A stretch of 11,274 nt of DNA from Nocardioides sp. (GCA_003519585.1 DOWL01000099.1:1-11274), one strand, 5' to 3'. Shown: positions 1 through 7,217, numbered from the stretch's first letter. Notes: generated by a model not told the origin, from the letters alone. A program made the numbers and translations.

Positions 1-118
1 CTCGTTTTCGAGCGTCGTCGACAACCAGTCAGATTGGCGCGGGGACCTTCCGGTCGGCTCCGACAACAGTGAACCCGCGGCTCGCCAGCGCACCTCCCGG
101 ACCGGTACACAGGACCAT

Positions 119-141
119 CCCGATCGACCGACCCGATCGGG
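119..141. promoter_or_regulatory. Repeated CCCGATCG motif with palindrome upstream of channel gene
   Basis: CCCGATCG occurs at 119-126 and again at 132-139, and the second copy belongs to a perfect 10-base palindrome, CCCGATCGGG (132-141), immediately before the ribosome binding site of the channel gene. The 13-base spacing and position could suit an operator. In GC-rich DNA such a palindrome can also be chance. No convincing TANNNT -10 box was seen in bases 1-140, and no gene is supported there. Confidence 0.2.
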
Positions 142-142
142 C

Positions 143-148
143 AGGAGG
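143..148 (+). promoter_or_regulatory. Ribosome binding site fixing the channel start
   Basis: AGGAGG lies 10 bases before the ATG at 159. This strong site is why the ATG is preferred over the in-frame GTG at 69, which would add 30 proline- and arginine-rich residues that do not look like channel sequence. Confidence 0.8.
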
Positions 149-158
149 AGTTCAGGGC

Positions 159-650
159 ATGGCGCACTTCCGGTTCATCGAACGCCGCTTCGAGAAGTTC
201 CTGCGGACGCAGCTGTCGGTACGCAAGGCGATGGGCGTCATCGTCTACGCGACCGTGGCGAGCGTGCTGATCGGTGGAGTGGTGATCACGCTGGTCGATC
301 CGCACGACTTCGAGGGCGTGGGCGACGGACTGTGGTGGGCACTGCAGACCGTGACCACGGTCGGGTATGGCGACGTCGTGCCGACGACGCCGGTCGGAAG
401 GGTCATCGGCTCGGTCATCATGTTGGAGTCGATCGCGTTCATCTCGATCGTGACCGCCGCGATCACCTCGACCTTCGTGGAGCGGGCGCGCCACCAGAAC
501 GCCGCGGCGCTGGAGGCACTCGGTTCGGGCCCGGTGCAGCACGACCAGCTGATGGCGCAACTGGCGGAAGTCACCGCCCGGCTCGACCTGATCCAGCGGG
601 CGCTCGGGATCGAGACCCCGTCGGCAGGGGAGGGTGACCTGCAGGCGTGA
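159..650 (+). CDS. KcsA-like two-TM potassium channel
   Basis: This is a 163-residue potassium-selective pore protein of the inner membrane, expected to work as a tetramer. Residues 24-46 form the first membrane helix, 57-67 the pore helix (LWW, then QTVTT), 67-72 the selectivity filter TVGYGD, and 80-108 the second membrane helix. Residues 126-150 are a charged amphipathic helix that could form a cytoplasmic bundle as in KcsA. The length is close to KcsA (160 residues). The position matching KcsA Glu71, behind the filter, is Gln63, which may alter inactivation. No RCK/TrkA-N domain or voltage sensor is present. Its stop overlaps the PPTase start by GTGA, so the two are probably one transcript and translationally coupled. 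The biological link between them is not known. The family is certain; the gating stimulus cannot be read. Confidence 0.93.
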   Translation: MAHFRFIERRFEKFLRTQLSVRKAMGVIVYATVASVLIGGVVITLVDPHDFEGVGDGLWWALQTVTTVGYGDVVPTTPVGRVIGSVIMLESIAFISIVTAAITSTFVERARHQNAAALEALGSGPVQHDQLMAQLAEVTARLDLIQRALGIETPSAGEGDLQA

Positions 651-1048
651 CGGACCGAGCGGCCCTCCGCGAACTGGCGCACGACCTCCTGCGAGCCGAA
701 GTCGGTGCGACGACGGTGGGCCGGCTCTGCCCGCGGTGCGGTAGCGGCGACCATGGCCGGCCGTACGTCGTCACGCCGGGTCGGCCGGCGCCGTACGTCT
801 CGCTGTCGTACGCCGAGGGGCTGGTCGCGGTCGCCTGGTCGGTCGGTCCGGTGGGCATCGACGTCGAGGACGACGGGCCACCGGTGGACGGCGTCGACCG
901 GAGCCTTTTCAGCGCGAGCGAGGCGCGGTTCAAGGCCGGCACCGACGTGCCGGTGACCGCGCTGGAACTGCCCAGCGGCTACGTCGGCACAGTGGCCGGC
1001 ACGGAGGTCACGTGGCGGCTGGCAGGTCCGGCAGCTCCGGACGGGTGA
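647..1048 (+). CDS. Shortened Sfp-type 4'-phosphopantetheinyl transferase-like protein
   Basis: The 133-residue protein resembles Sfp-type PPTases, which move phosphopantetheine from CoA to a carrier-protein serine. Visible family features are C28-PRCG and HGRP (36-39), VSLSY at 51-55 (family: SLSH, so His is Tyr here), GIDVE at 70-74 with metal ligands D72 and E74, and FSASE at 88-92. The 12 residues between GIDVE and LFSASE match the spacing in Bacillus Sfp before FFSKTE. The WxxKEA helix that carries the third metal ligand should follow but is absent: the chain goes straight to RFKAG and a C-terminal GYVGTVAG strand. Family members are usually above 200 residues. A second reading takes FSASEARFKAG itself as a worn WxxKEA motif, keeping the Glu. 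Either way activity is doubtful. The GTG start overlaps the channel stop. It lies tail to tail with a carrier-domain synthetase operon, which supports the family call. Confidence 0.72.
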   Translation: MTDRAALRELAHDLLRAEVGATTVGRLCPRCGSGDHGRPYVVTPGRPAPYVSLSYAEGLVAVAWSVGPVGIDVEDDGPPVDGVDRSLFSASEARFKAGTDVPVTALELPSGYVGTVAGTEVTWRLAGPAAPDG

Positions 1049-2336
1049 GCCAGGCGTCGAAGAGCTCGTTGAGGTCGGTGCCCGTGTGCTCGCCGGCGAA
1101 GTGGCGGAACTCGCCGGTCGTCACCGAGCCGCCGGTGTGCTCGGCCACCCAGGCCGCGAGCAGCGCGAAGAACGCGTCGTCGCCGACCGTCCGGCGCAGC
1201 GCGTGCAAGGTCAGCGCGCCGCGCTTGTAGACGCGGTCGTCGAACATCAGCTCGGGGCCGGGGTCCTCCAGCACCAGGTCCTGGTCGAGCTCCGCGAGCT
1301 GGGCGTGGTGGTGCTCGGCCCAGTCGTCGGCGGAGTCCCCGCCCGACTCCTCCGACCAGAGCCACTCGCAGTAGCAGGCGAAGCCCTCGTGCAGCCAGAT
1401 GTCCTGCCACCGTGCCAGGGTCACGGAGTTGCCGAACCATTGGTGCGCAAGCTCGTGAGCCACCAGTCGGATCGCATCCCAGTCGTCGCTGCAGAAGTTG
1501 CGGCCGAAGGTCGAGAGCGCCTGCGACTCCAGCGGGATCTCGAGATCGTCGGCGGTGACGACCGAGGTGTAGGAAGCGAACGGGTAGGGCCCGAACAGCT
1601 CCACGAAGTGGGCCATCATCTCCGGCTGCCGGCCGAACGCGGCCTCGAAGCCTTCGTCGACGTCGGCAGGGACGGCCGCGGTCATCGGGACCGGCGCGTC
1701 GTCGTACGGCCGGAGCCGGTAACGCCCGATCTGCACTGTCGCCAGATAGGTGGCCATCGGCTCGACCTGCTCGTAGCGCCACGTGACCGTCGAGGAGCCG
1801 CGCCTCCGCTCGGCCAGTTCGCCGTTGGACACCACGGTGTAGTCGGCCGCCGCGGTCACGGTGATGGAGTACGACGCCTTGTCGTCGGGACGGTCGTTGC
1901 AGGGGAACCACGTGGGCGCACCGTGCGGCTGACCGGCCACGATCACGCCGTCCTCGAGCTCCTCCCAGCCCGCATCGCCGTGGTGCTTGTCGATCAGCGG
2001 CCGGGGCGCGCCGCCGTACTTCACCGTGAGCCGGAACGACCGTCCGGCCGGCAGCGGCTCCTTGAGAGTGACGACCAGGCGGGGGCCGCGGGCGGCGTAC
2101 TTCGCCGGTGCCCGGCCGTCGACCGTCACCTTCGTGGCGTCGAGCCCGGCGAGGTCGAGGACGACGCGGGAGAGCTCTTCTTCCGCAACGGCATCGATGA
2201 CCGCCTCGGCCCGGAGCCCGTTGCCGGCCAGGTCGTAGTCGAGGTCCAGCGCATAGTGGACAGCGCTCCAGGAGGGGTCGCCGTGGCCGGGGAGATACGG
2301 GTCGGCGGTCGGAAGATCGGAGTTGAACAGCCTCAC
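1008..2336 (-). CDS. M1-family zinc metallo-aminopeptidase
   Basis: This 442-residue gluzincin aminopeptidase would remove N-terminal residues from peptides. An N-terminal beta-saddle domain (about 15-205) contains the family block WFPCNDRPDDKA (143-154). The catalytic domain has HELAH (294-298) with H294, E295 and H298, the third zinc ligand E317 in WLHEGFA, and the transition-state tyrosine Y370 in VYKRGA. The exopeptidase motif GxMEN appears as IPLES, keeping the key Glu (E270) but changing Gly, Met and Asn. It is about half the length of PepN and lacks the large C-terminal helical domain, as in shorter actinobacterial relatives. No signal peptide was seen, so it is probably cytoplasmic. 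The start chosen is the GTG at 2336, which shares GTGA with the synthetase stop; an in-frame GTG at 2375 is possible. It probably hydrolyses the synthetase product or a related peptide (inference). Confidence 0.9.
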   Translation of the reverse strand: MRLFNSDLPTADPYLPGHGDPSWSAVHYALDLDYDLAGNGLRAEAVIDAVAEEELSRVVLDLAGLDATKVTVDGRAPAKYAARGPRLVVTLKEPLPAGRSFRLTVKYGGAPRPLIDKHHGDAGWEELEDGVIVAGQPHGAPTWFPCNDRPDDKASYSITVTAAADYTVVSNGELAERRRGSSTVTWRYEQVEPMATYLATVQIGRYRLRPYDDAPVPMTAAVPADVDEGFEAAFGRQPEMMAHFVELFGPYPFASYTSVVTADDLEIPLESQALSTFGRNFCSDDWDAIRLVAHELAHQWFGNSVTLARWQDIWLHEGFACYCEWLWSEESGGDSADDWAEHHHAQLAELDQDLVLEDPGPELMFDDRVYKRGALTLHALRRTVGDDAFFALLAAWVAEHTGGSVTTGEFRHFAGEHTGTDLNELFDAWLTRPELPDLPAAT

Positions 2337-5300
2337 TCGGCGGCCGCCCACGGGCCGATCGGGTTGCCGATCCACACCGTCTTGTCTGGCACCGACTCAC
2401 CCCTCATGACCAGCGACACGGGTCCGACCGTAGCGTGCCGCCCCAGCGTCGCAGCCGGAAGGATGACGCTGTTGGGGCCGAGCGTTGCGCCGGCTTTGAG
2501 GACCACCCGATCCATGGCAAGCATCCGGTCGTGGAAGAGGTGGGTCTGTACGACGGTGCCCTGGTTGACGGTCGATCCGTCGCCGAGCTCGACCAGGTCG
2601 GTCTCGGGGAGCCAGTAGGTCTCGCACCAGACGCCGCGGCCGATGGTCGCGCCCATCAGCCGGAACCACCAGTTGAGCAGCGGTGTGGCCGCGACCGGCC
2701 GCGCGAACCAAGGCGCCGCCACCACCTCCACGAAGGTGTCGGCCAACTCGTCGCGCCATACGAACCAACTCCATAGGGGGTGGGTACCCGGACGGTGCCG
2801 GCCGACCAACACCCACTTCGCGGCCACGGTCACCAGGGCGGCCACGAGGCCGGCCACGGCGAGTAGCGGGGCGGAGAGCAGGAACGCCCAGAGCAGGCCG
2901 GCCGGCCGATCCAGCAGCCAGGCCAGCGTGATCGCCACGGAGGCCGCGAGCCCGGCGCTGACGGCGACCGGGACGATCCGGCACAGCTCGACCAGCGCGC
3001 GGTAGACCTTGAGTCGGGTGGGCGGGTCGTAGGTGCGACCGGAGTCCGCCTCCTGAGCGGTACGCCGCAGCGGCGCAGGCGGGCTGCCGAGGTAGGACTC
3101 CCCGGCGTGGACCGACTTGCGCCGGGGGGCGGCGGACAACACCGCCACCAGGGAGGCCTTGGGCACCCGGCGACCCGGGGCGGCCATGCCGGAGTTGCCG
3201 ACGAACGCGCGCTTGCCGATCTTGACCCGCTCGACCCGCAGCCAGCCTCCGCCCAGTTCGTAGCCGCCGATCAGGGTGTCGTCGGCGAGGAAGGACTGGT
3301 CGTTGATCTGCGTGAGGCTCGGGACCATGAGCACCGTGGACGCCTCGACGTCCGTGCCGACCCGCGCGCCGAGCAGCCGCAGCCAGGTGGGCGTGAGGCT
3401 GGAGGCGTACAGCGGGAACAGCCAGCTCCGGGCGTCGTCCAGCACCCGCACCGTGGTCCACACCGCCACCGCGGCCCGGCTCCGCACGGGGTGGAAGCCG
3501 GGCTTGACCGCGAGGCCAGCCACCCGCACCACCACCCAGATGAGCAGGGCGAGCACCACCATTCCGATCAACACCGCGAGGGGGAGCCAGGCCAGCAGCG
3601 CGAAGAGATCGCCGTACGACGTCGGGGCATCGCTCGCCAGCAGCGGGACGGCCGCGCCCGCGAGCACCGCGGCGATCGGCAGGCAGGACAGGAACACCGC
3701 GATCGCGGCGTACGCCACCGTCCAGGCGCGAGTGTGCGAGGGGCGGTCGTCCCACGGTCCGCGGGCCCGCTTCTGGACCCGGACCGCAGGCGAGCCGGAC
3801 CAGAACTCGCCGTCGGGCACCACGCCGAAGACCGCCGACCCTGGCGCTACGTCGGCGTCTTTCCCGACGTCCGCACCGGGGCAGAGCATGCTGCGCGCGC
3901 CGACCCGGGCCCGAGCGCCGACCCGGACCGGGCCGAGGTGCACCACGTCGCCGTCGACCCAGAAGCCGCTCAGGTCGACCTCGGGCTCGATGGCCGCGCC
4001 CGAGCCGAGCCGGAGCATGCCGGTCACGGGCGGCAGCGAGTGCAGGTCCACGTCGCGACCGACCTGCGCACCCAGGAGTCGGGCGAACCAGGTCATGTAC
4101 GGCGCGCCCGCGCCTCCCGTCGCGCCCAGCTCGGCGACCACCCGTTGCGCGAGCCAGAGCCGCAGGTGCACCTTCCCGCCGCGCGGATGGTCGCCCGCCT
4201 CGACGTTCGCCAGCAGCGCCCGAGCAGCGGCCGCCGCCAGCAGCATCCGCCCGGGGGGCGTGACGAAGACCAGCCAGCCGACACCCAGCAGCCACCAGGG
4301 CGGCTGGGGGAGCAGCGTCCAGCCCAGGCCGTCGGCGAGCAACCGGGAGCCGATCCCGACCCAGACCAGCCAGTACGGCGCGGCGAGAGCCCGGAGCAGC
4401 AGGGTCGAGACCACCTGGCCGGTCTGGGTCTTCACCGGCGTCGGCGGCACGGTGCGATCGGAGGCCGGGCCGGCGTCGTCGAGCTGATCGAGGTACGCCG
4501 CGAGGGTGCCCAACGTCGGGCGCTCGTAGATGTCGCCGACCACGACCTCGGGGAAGCGGGTGCGCAGCCGCGAGACCATCTGCGCGGCGGTGAGGCTGCC
4601 GCCGCCGAGGTCGAAGAAGTCGTCGGCCGGCTCGCGAACCTCGGCGCCGAGCACGTCCAGCCACAGCTCGGCGACCCAGGCCATGGTGCCGGTCAGCCCC
4701 TGCGAGGCGGTCTCGCCCGTTCGCTTCGGCAGCGGCCAGGGCAGCGCGTCGCGGTCGACCTTCCCCGACGTCCGGGTGGGCAACGTGTCGACCTCGGCGA
4801 GCCGCGGCACCAGCGCCGCGGGCAGGGAGTGCCGGAGGAGCTCCTTGGCCTGGGCGTGGTCGAAGGTGTCGTCGGTGGCGACGTAGCCCACGAGGAGCTG
4901 GTTGCCGGCGCTGCTGCGGCGTACGGCGGCCGCGGCCCCGACCACGCCGGGCACCGAGAGCAGGGCGGAGTCGATCTCCCCGAGCTCGATGCGTCGTCCG
5001 CCCAGCTTCACCTGGTCGTCGGCTCGGCCGCCGAAGACCAGCCCGGCGGGGTCGTTGACCACCAGGTCGCCGCTGCGGTAGGCGCGCTCCCACCCCAGGC
5101 TCGGCATCGGCGCGTACTTCTCGGCGTCCTTGGCCGGGTCGAGGTAGCGGGCCAGCCCGACGCCACCGATGATCAGCTCGCCGGTCGCGCCCTCCGGCAC
5201 TGGTTCTCCGGCGGCGTCGACCACCGCGAGGTCCCAGCCGTCGAGGGGGAGCCCGATCCGCACCGGCGGCTCACCGGTCAGCAGCGCCCCGCACGCCACC

Positions 5301-6193
5301 ACGGTGGCCTCGGTGGGGCCGTAGGTGTTCCAGACCTCGCGGTGGGGTGCGATCAGCCGGGCGGCCAGCTCGGGTGGACAGGCCTCGCCACCCATGATGA
5401 GCAGCCGTACGTCGGCCAGCGACTCCGGCGGCCAGAGCGCGACCAGCGTGGGGACGGTCGAGACGACGTTGACGTCGTTCGCGACCAGCCATGGGCCCAC
5501 GTCGATGCCGCTCTTGACCAGCGCCCGCGGTGCCGGGACCAGGCACGCGCCGTACCGCCAGGCGAGCCACATCTCCTCGCAGCTGGCGTCGAAGGCGACC
5601 GAGAGCCCGGCCATCACCCGGTCACCGACACCGAGGGGCTCGTCCTGGAGGAACAGCCGCGACTCGGCGTCCACGAAGGCCGCCGCGTTGCGGTGCGTGA
5701 CCGCGACACCCTTCGGGGTGCCGGTCGACCCCGAGGTGAAGATCACCCATGCGTCGTCGCCGAGTCCGGGCTCCTCCGGCTCGCGCGGCTCGGTCTCGCG
5801 GCCCAGCTCCTCGAGCCGGAGGACGACGGTCTGGTCGTTGCCCACGATCGCGGCGACTTCCGCCTCGCCGAAGACCAGCCGGGCGCGCTCGTCGGGGTCG
5901 TCCACGTCCACGGGCACGTAGGCAGCGCCGGCGAGCAGGATGCCGAGGATCGCGACGTACAGGTCGGTCGTACCGCTGTTGACCCGGATCCCGACCTTGT
6001 CGCCGAGGCCGACCCCGTGCGCGTTGAGTTCGCGCGCCAGCTCCTCGGCCGCCTCGGCGAGTTCGGCGTAGGTCAGGACGCCGTTGGCTGCGTCCACTGC
6101 GGGCTCGTCGCCGGCCTGCTCGACCGTGGCCCGGAAGATGTCGACCAGGGTGCGCGGGGCGGGGGCGAGGTCGCCGCGGCGCAGTGGGTCCAC
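2333..6193 (-). CDS. Pls/PosA-type non-ribosomal peptide synthetase (A-PCP-TM/hexapeptide)
   Basis: The 1286-residue protein matches epsilon-poly-L-lysine synthetase (Pls) in order and size. Residues 1-485 are an adenylation domain: A3 IFTSGSTGTPKG (151-162), A4 FDASCEE (201-207), A5 YGPTE (291-295), A7 YRSGD (372-376), A10 TSGKVDR with K478. Residues 500-570 are a carrier domain, DLGGGSL, with S533 for phosphopantetheine. There is no HHxxxDG condensation or thioesterase domain. Instead, three pairs of membrane segments (about 598-660, 823-895, 1062-1130) alternate with three related soluble domains containing hexapeptide-like repeats. Aligning with GrsA gives pocket residues D202 A203 E206 S245 I266 G268 T290 V298 V299 K478, a pattern with an acidic residue at position 239 that suits a basic amino acid. 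It probably joins lysine (or ornithine or diaminobutyrate) into a short homopolymer at the membrane. The start is the GTG at 6193; GTG at 6244 would add 17 residues. Confidence 0.9.
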   Translation of the reverse strand: MDPLRRGDLAPAPRTLVDIFRATVEQAGDEPAVDAANGVLTYAELAEAAEELARELNAHGVGLGDKVGIRVNSGTTDLYVAILGILLAGAAYVPVDVDDPDERARLVFGEAEVAAIVGNDQTVVLRLEELGRETEPREPEEPGLGDDAWVIFTSGSTGTPKGVAVTHRNAAAFVDAESRLFLQDEPLGVGDRVMAGLSVAFDASCEEMWLAWRYGACLVPAPRALVKSGIDVGPWLVANDVNVVSTVPTLVALWPPESLADVRLLIMGGEACPPELAARLIAPHREVWNTYGPTEATVVACGALLTGEPPVRIGLPLDGWDLAVVDAAGEPVPEGATGELIIGGVGLARYLDPAKDAEKYAPMPSLGWERAYRSGDLVVNDPAGLVFGGRADDQVKLGGRRIELGEIDSALLSVPGVVGAAAAVRRSSAGNQLLVGYVATDDTFDHAQAKELLRHSLPAALVPRLAEVDTLPTRTSGKVDRDALPWPLPKRTGETASQGLTGTMAWVAELWLDVLGAEVREPADDFFDLGGGSLTAAQMVSRLRTRFPEVVVGDIYERPTLGTLAAYLDQLDDAGPASDRTVPPTPVKTQTGQVVSTLLLRALAAPYWLVWVGIGSRLLADGLGWTLLPQPPWWLLGVGWLVFVTPPGRMLLAAAAARALLANVEAGDHPRGGKVHLRLWLAQRVVAELGATGGAGAPYMTWFARLLGAQVGRDVDLHSLPPVTGMLRLGSGAAIEPEVDLSGFWVDGDVVHLGPVRVGARARVGARSMLCPGADVGKDADVAPGSAVFGVVPDGEFWSGSPAVRVQKRARGPWDDRPSHTRAWTVAYAAIAVFLSCLPIAAVLAGAAVPLLASDAPTSYGDLFALLAWLPLAVLIGMVVLALLIWVVVRVAGLAVKPGFHPVRSRAAVAVWTTVRVLDDARSWLFPLYASSLTPTWLRLLGARVGTDVEASTVLMVPSLTQINDQSFLADDTLIGGYELGGGWLRVERVKIGKRAFVGNSGMAAPGRRVPKASLVAVLSAAPRRKSVHAGESYLGSPPAPLRRTAQEADSGRTYDPPTRLKVYRALVELCRIVPVAVSAGLAASVAITLAWLLDRPAGLLWAFLLSAPLLAVAGLVAALVTVAAKWVLVGRHRPGTHPLWSWFVWRDELADTFVEVVAAPWFARPVAATPLLNWWFRLMGATIGRGVWCETYWLPETDLVELGDGSTVNQGTVVQTHLFHDRMLAMDRVVLKAGATLGPNSVILPAATLGRHATVGPVSLVMRGESVPDKTVWIGNPIGPWAAAE

Positions 6194-6254
6194 TGTGCGG
6201 ATGGTGCGGCATCGAGGTGAACAGCAGGTGACCGTCCCGTTCACCGAGCGGCCG

Positions 6255-6260
6255 TAGGTT
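6255..6260 (+). promoter_or_regulatory. -10 box of a leaderless ppk2 promoter
   Basis: TAGGTT fits the actinobacterial TANNNT -10 pattern and ends 6 bases before the GTG at 6267. Transcription would start at the GTG itself, giving a leaderless mRNA, which agrees with the missing Shine-Dalgarno sequence. No well-spaced -35 hexamer was found. Confidence 0.5.
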
Positions 6261-6266
6261 GGCCCT

Positions 6267-7157
6267 GTGCTGCAGGACGTGCGGGAGTACATCGACCGGC
6301 TCCAGATCGACGGGTACACCATCGGTGATGACCACGACGACGATCCGGTGCTGATCGACCCGCAGGGCCGGGCGGTCGATACCTGGCGGGAGAACTACCC
6401 GTACGACGAGCGGATGCCGCGCGAGGAGTACGACGAGGTGAAGTACCTCCTCCAGGTCGAGTTGCTGAAGTTCCAGGCGTGGGCGGTCGACACCGAGACC
6501 AAGCACGTCCTGCTCTTCGAGGGCCGGGACGCCGCCGGGAAGGGCGGCACCATCAAGCGATTCATGGAGCACCTCAACCCGCGGTACGCCCGCACGGTGG
6601 CGCTGAGCAAGCCCAGCGACCGCGAGCAGAACCAGTGGTACTTCCAGCGCTACGTGCAGTACCTCCCCACGGCCGGCGAGATGGTCCTCTTCGACCGGTC
6701 CTGGTACAACCGCGCCGGCGTCGAGCGGGTGATGGGCTTCGCGCCGCCGCCGGAGTACGAGCGGTTCATGGCTCAGGCGCCGCTGTTCGAGCGGATGCTG
6801 GTAGACAGCGGCATCTCGCTCACGAAGTTCTGGTTCTCGGTGACCCAGGCCGAGCAGCGCACCCGCTTCATCATCCGGCAGGTGGACCCGGTGCGGCAGT
6901 GGAAGCTCTCGCCGATCGACCTCGAGTCCCTCGACAAGTGGGACGACTACACCGAGGCGAAGGAGAACATGTTCCGGCGTACCGACACCGAGTGGGCGCC
7001 GTGGACCACGATCAAGAGCAACGACAAGAAGCGGGCCCGCGTCAACGCCATGCGCGCCTTCTTGAGCCGTGTCGACTACGAGGGCAAGGACCCCGAGGTG
7101 GTCGGCGTCCCCGACCCGAAGATCGTCCAGCGCGGCATCGACGCGGTCGGCGACTGA
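6267..7157 (+). CDS. ppk2: Polyphosphate kinase 2 (PPK2)
   Basis: This 296-residue soluble kinase transfers phosphate between inorganic polyphosphate and nucleotides, usually making GTP or ATP from the diphosphate in class I enzymes. The Walker A loop GRDAAGKGG is at 86-94. The Walker B region FDRSWYNRAGVE (142-153), the lid-region arginines, and the family block WKLSPIDLES (212-221) followed by WDDYTEAK (225-232) are all present. It is a single-domain protein of ordinary length for the class I group, and all key residues are intact. The start is a GTG with a -10 box six bases upstream and no ribosome binding site, which points to leaderless translation. It diverges from the synthetase across 73 bp, so the two may share regulation. 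An energy-supply link to peptide synthesis is possible but only inferred. Subclass (ADP versus AMP preference) cannot be settled by eye. Confidence 0.94.
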   Translation: MLQDVREYIDRLQIDGYTIGDDHDDDPVLIDPQGRAVDTWRENYPYDERMPREEYDEVKYLLQVELLKFQAWAVDTETKHVLLFEGRDAAGKGGTIKRFMEHLNPRYARTVALSKPSDREQNQWYFQRYVQYLPTAGEMVLFDRSWYNRAGVERVMGFAPPPEYERFMAQAPLFERMLVDSGISLTKFWFSVTQAEQRTRFIIRQVDPVRQWKLSPIDLESLDKWDDYTEAKENMFRRTDTEWAPWTTIKSNDKKRARVNAMRAFLSRVDYEGKDPEVVGVPDPKIVQRGIDAVGD

Positions 7158-7158
7158 C

Positions 7159-7199
7159 GCCGAGTCGGCGTTACTGACGTGCAGTAGCGCCGACTCGGC
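7159..7199 (+). terminator. Near-perfect 18-bp hairpin after ppk2
   Basis: The arms at 7159-7170 and 7188-7199 (GCCGAGTCGGCG and its exact complement) pair over 12 bases. One T-G wobble (7171 with 7187) and five more pairs (TACTG with CAGTA) follow, leaving a loop of 5 bases, ACGTG. It begins two bases after the ppk2 stop, so a terminator or mRNA 3'-end stabiliser is likely. There is no T-run. Each outer arm is also a small palindrome (GCCGA-N-TCGGC), so a protein site or dispersed repeat element is also possible. Confidence 0.6.
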
Positions 7200-7217
7200 A
7201 TCGTCGGGTGCACTTGC

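Noticed and set aside
69..158. N-terminal extension of the channel from a GTG at 69
   Set aside because: The ATG at 159 has AGGAGG at the right distance, and the added residues are proline/arginine-rich without family resemblance.
1..158. Tail of an upstream gene, or a promoter for the channel
   Set aside because: CTCGTTTTCGAG at 1-12 can form a 4-bp stem and might be the end of a terminator, but it is cut by the edge. No coding frame or -10 box could be supported.
1086..2618. Open frame of 510 codons antisense to the aminopeptidase and the synthetase end
   Set aside because: It crosses two clear genes on the other strand, lacks any recognisable motif, and has the low-complexity composition of a shadow frame.
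2397..5093. Open frame of 898 codons on the - strand in another frame of the synthetase
   Set aside because: It is a same-strand shadow rich in Arg, Ala, Gly and Pro with no membrane segments where the real protein has six.
3107..6220. Open frame of 1037 codons antisense to the synthetase
   Set aside because: It is a mirror of the GC-rich third-codon bias of the synthetase. Composition is dominated by Gly, Arg, Ala, His and Asp with no domain motifs, while the opposite strand shows every adenylation motif.
6194..6322. N-terminal extension of the synthetase to 6322
   Set aside because: It would overlap the start of ppk2 on the other strand by 56 bases and adds cysteine- and serine-rich sequence unlike an adenylation domain start.
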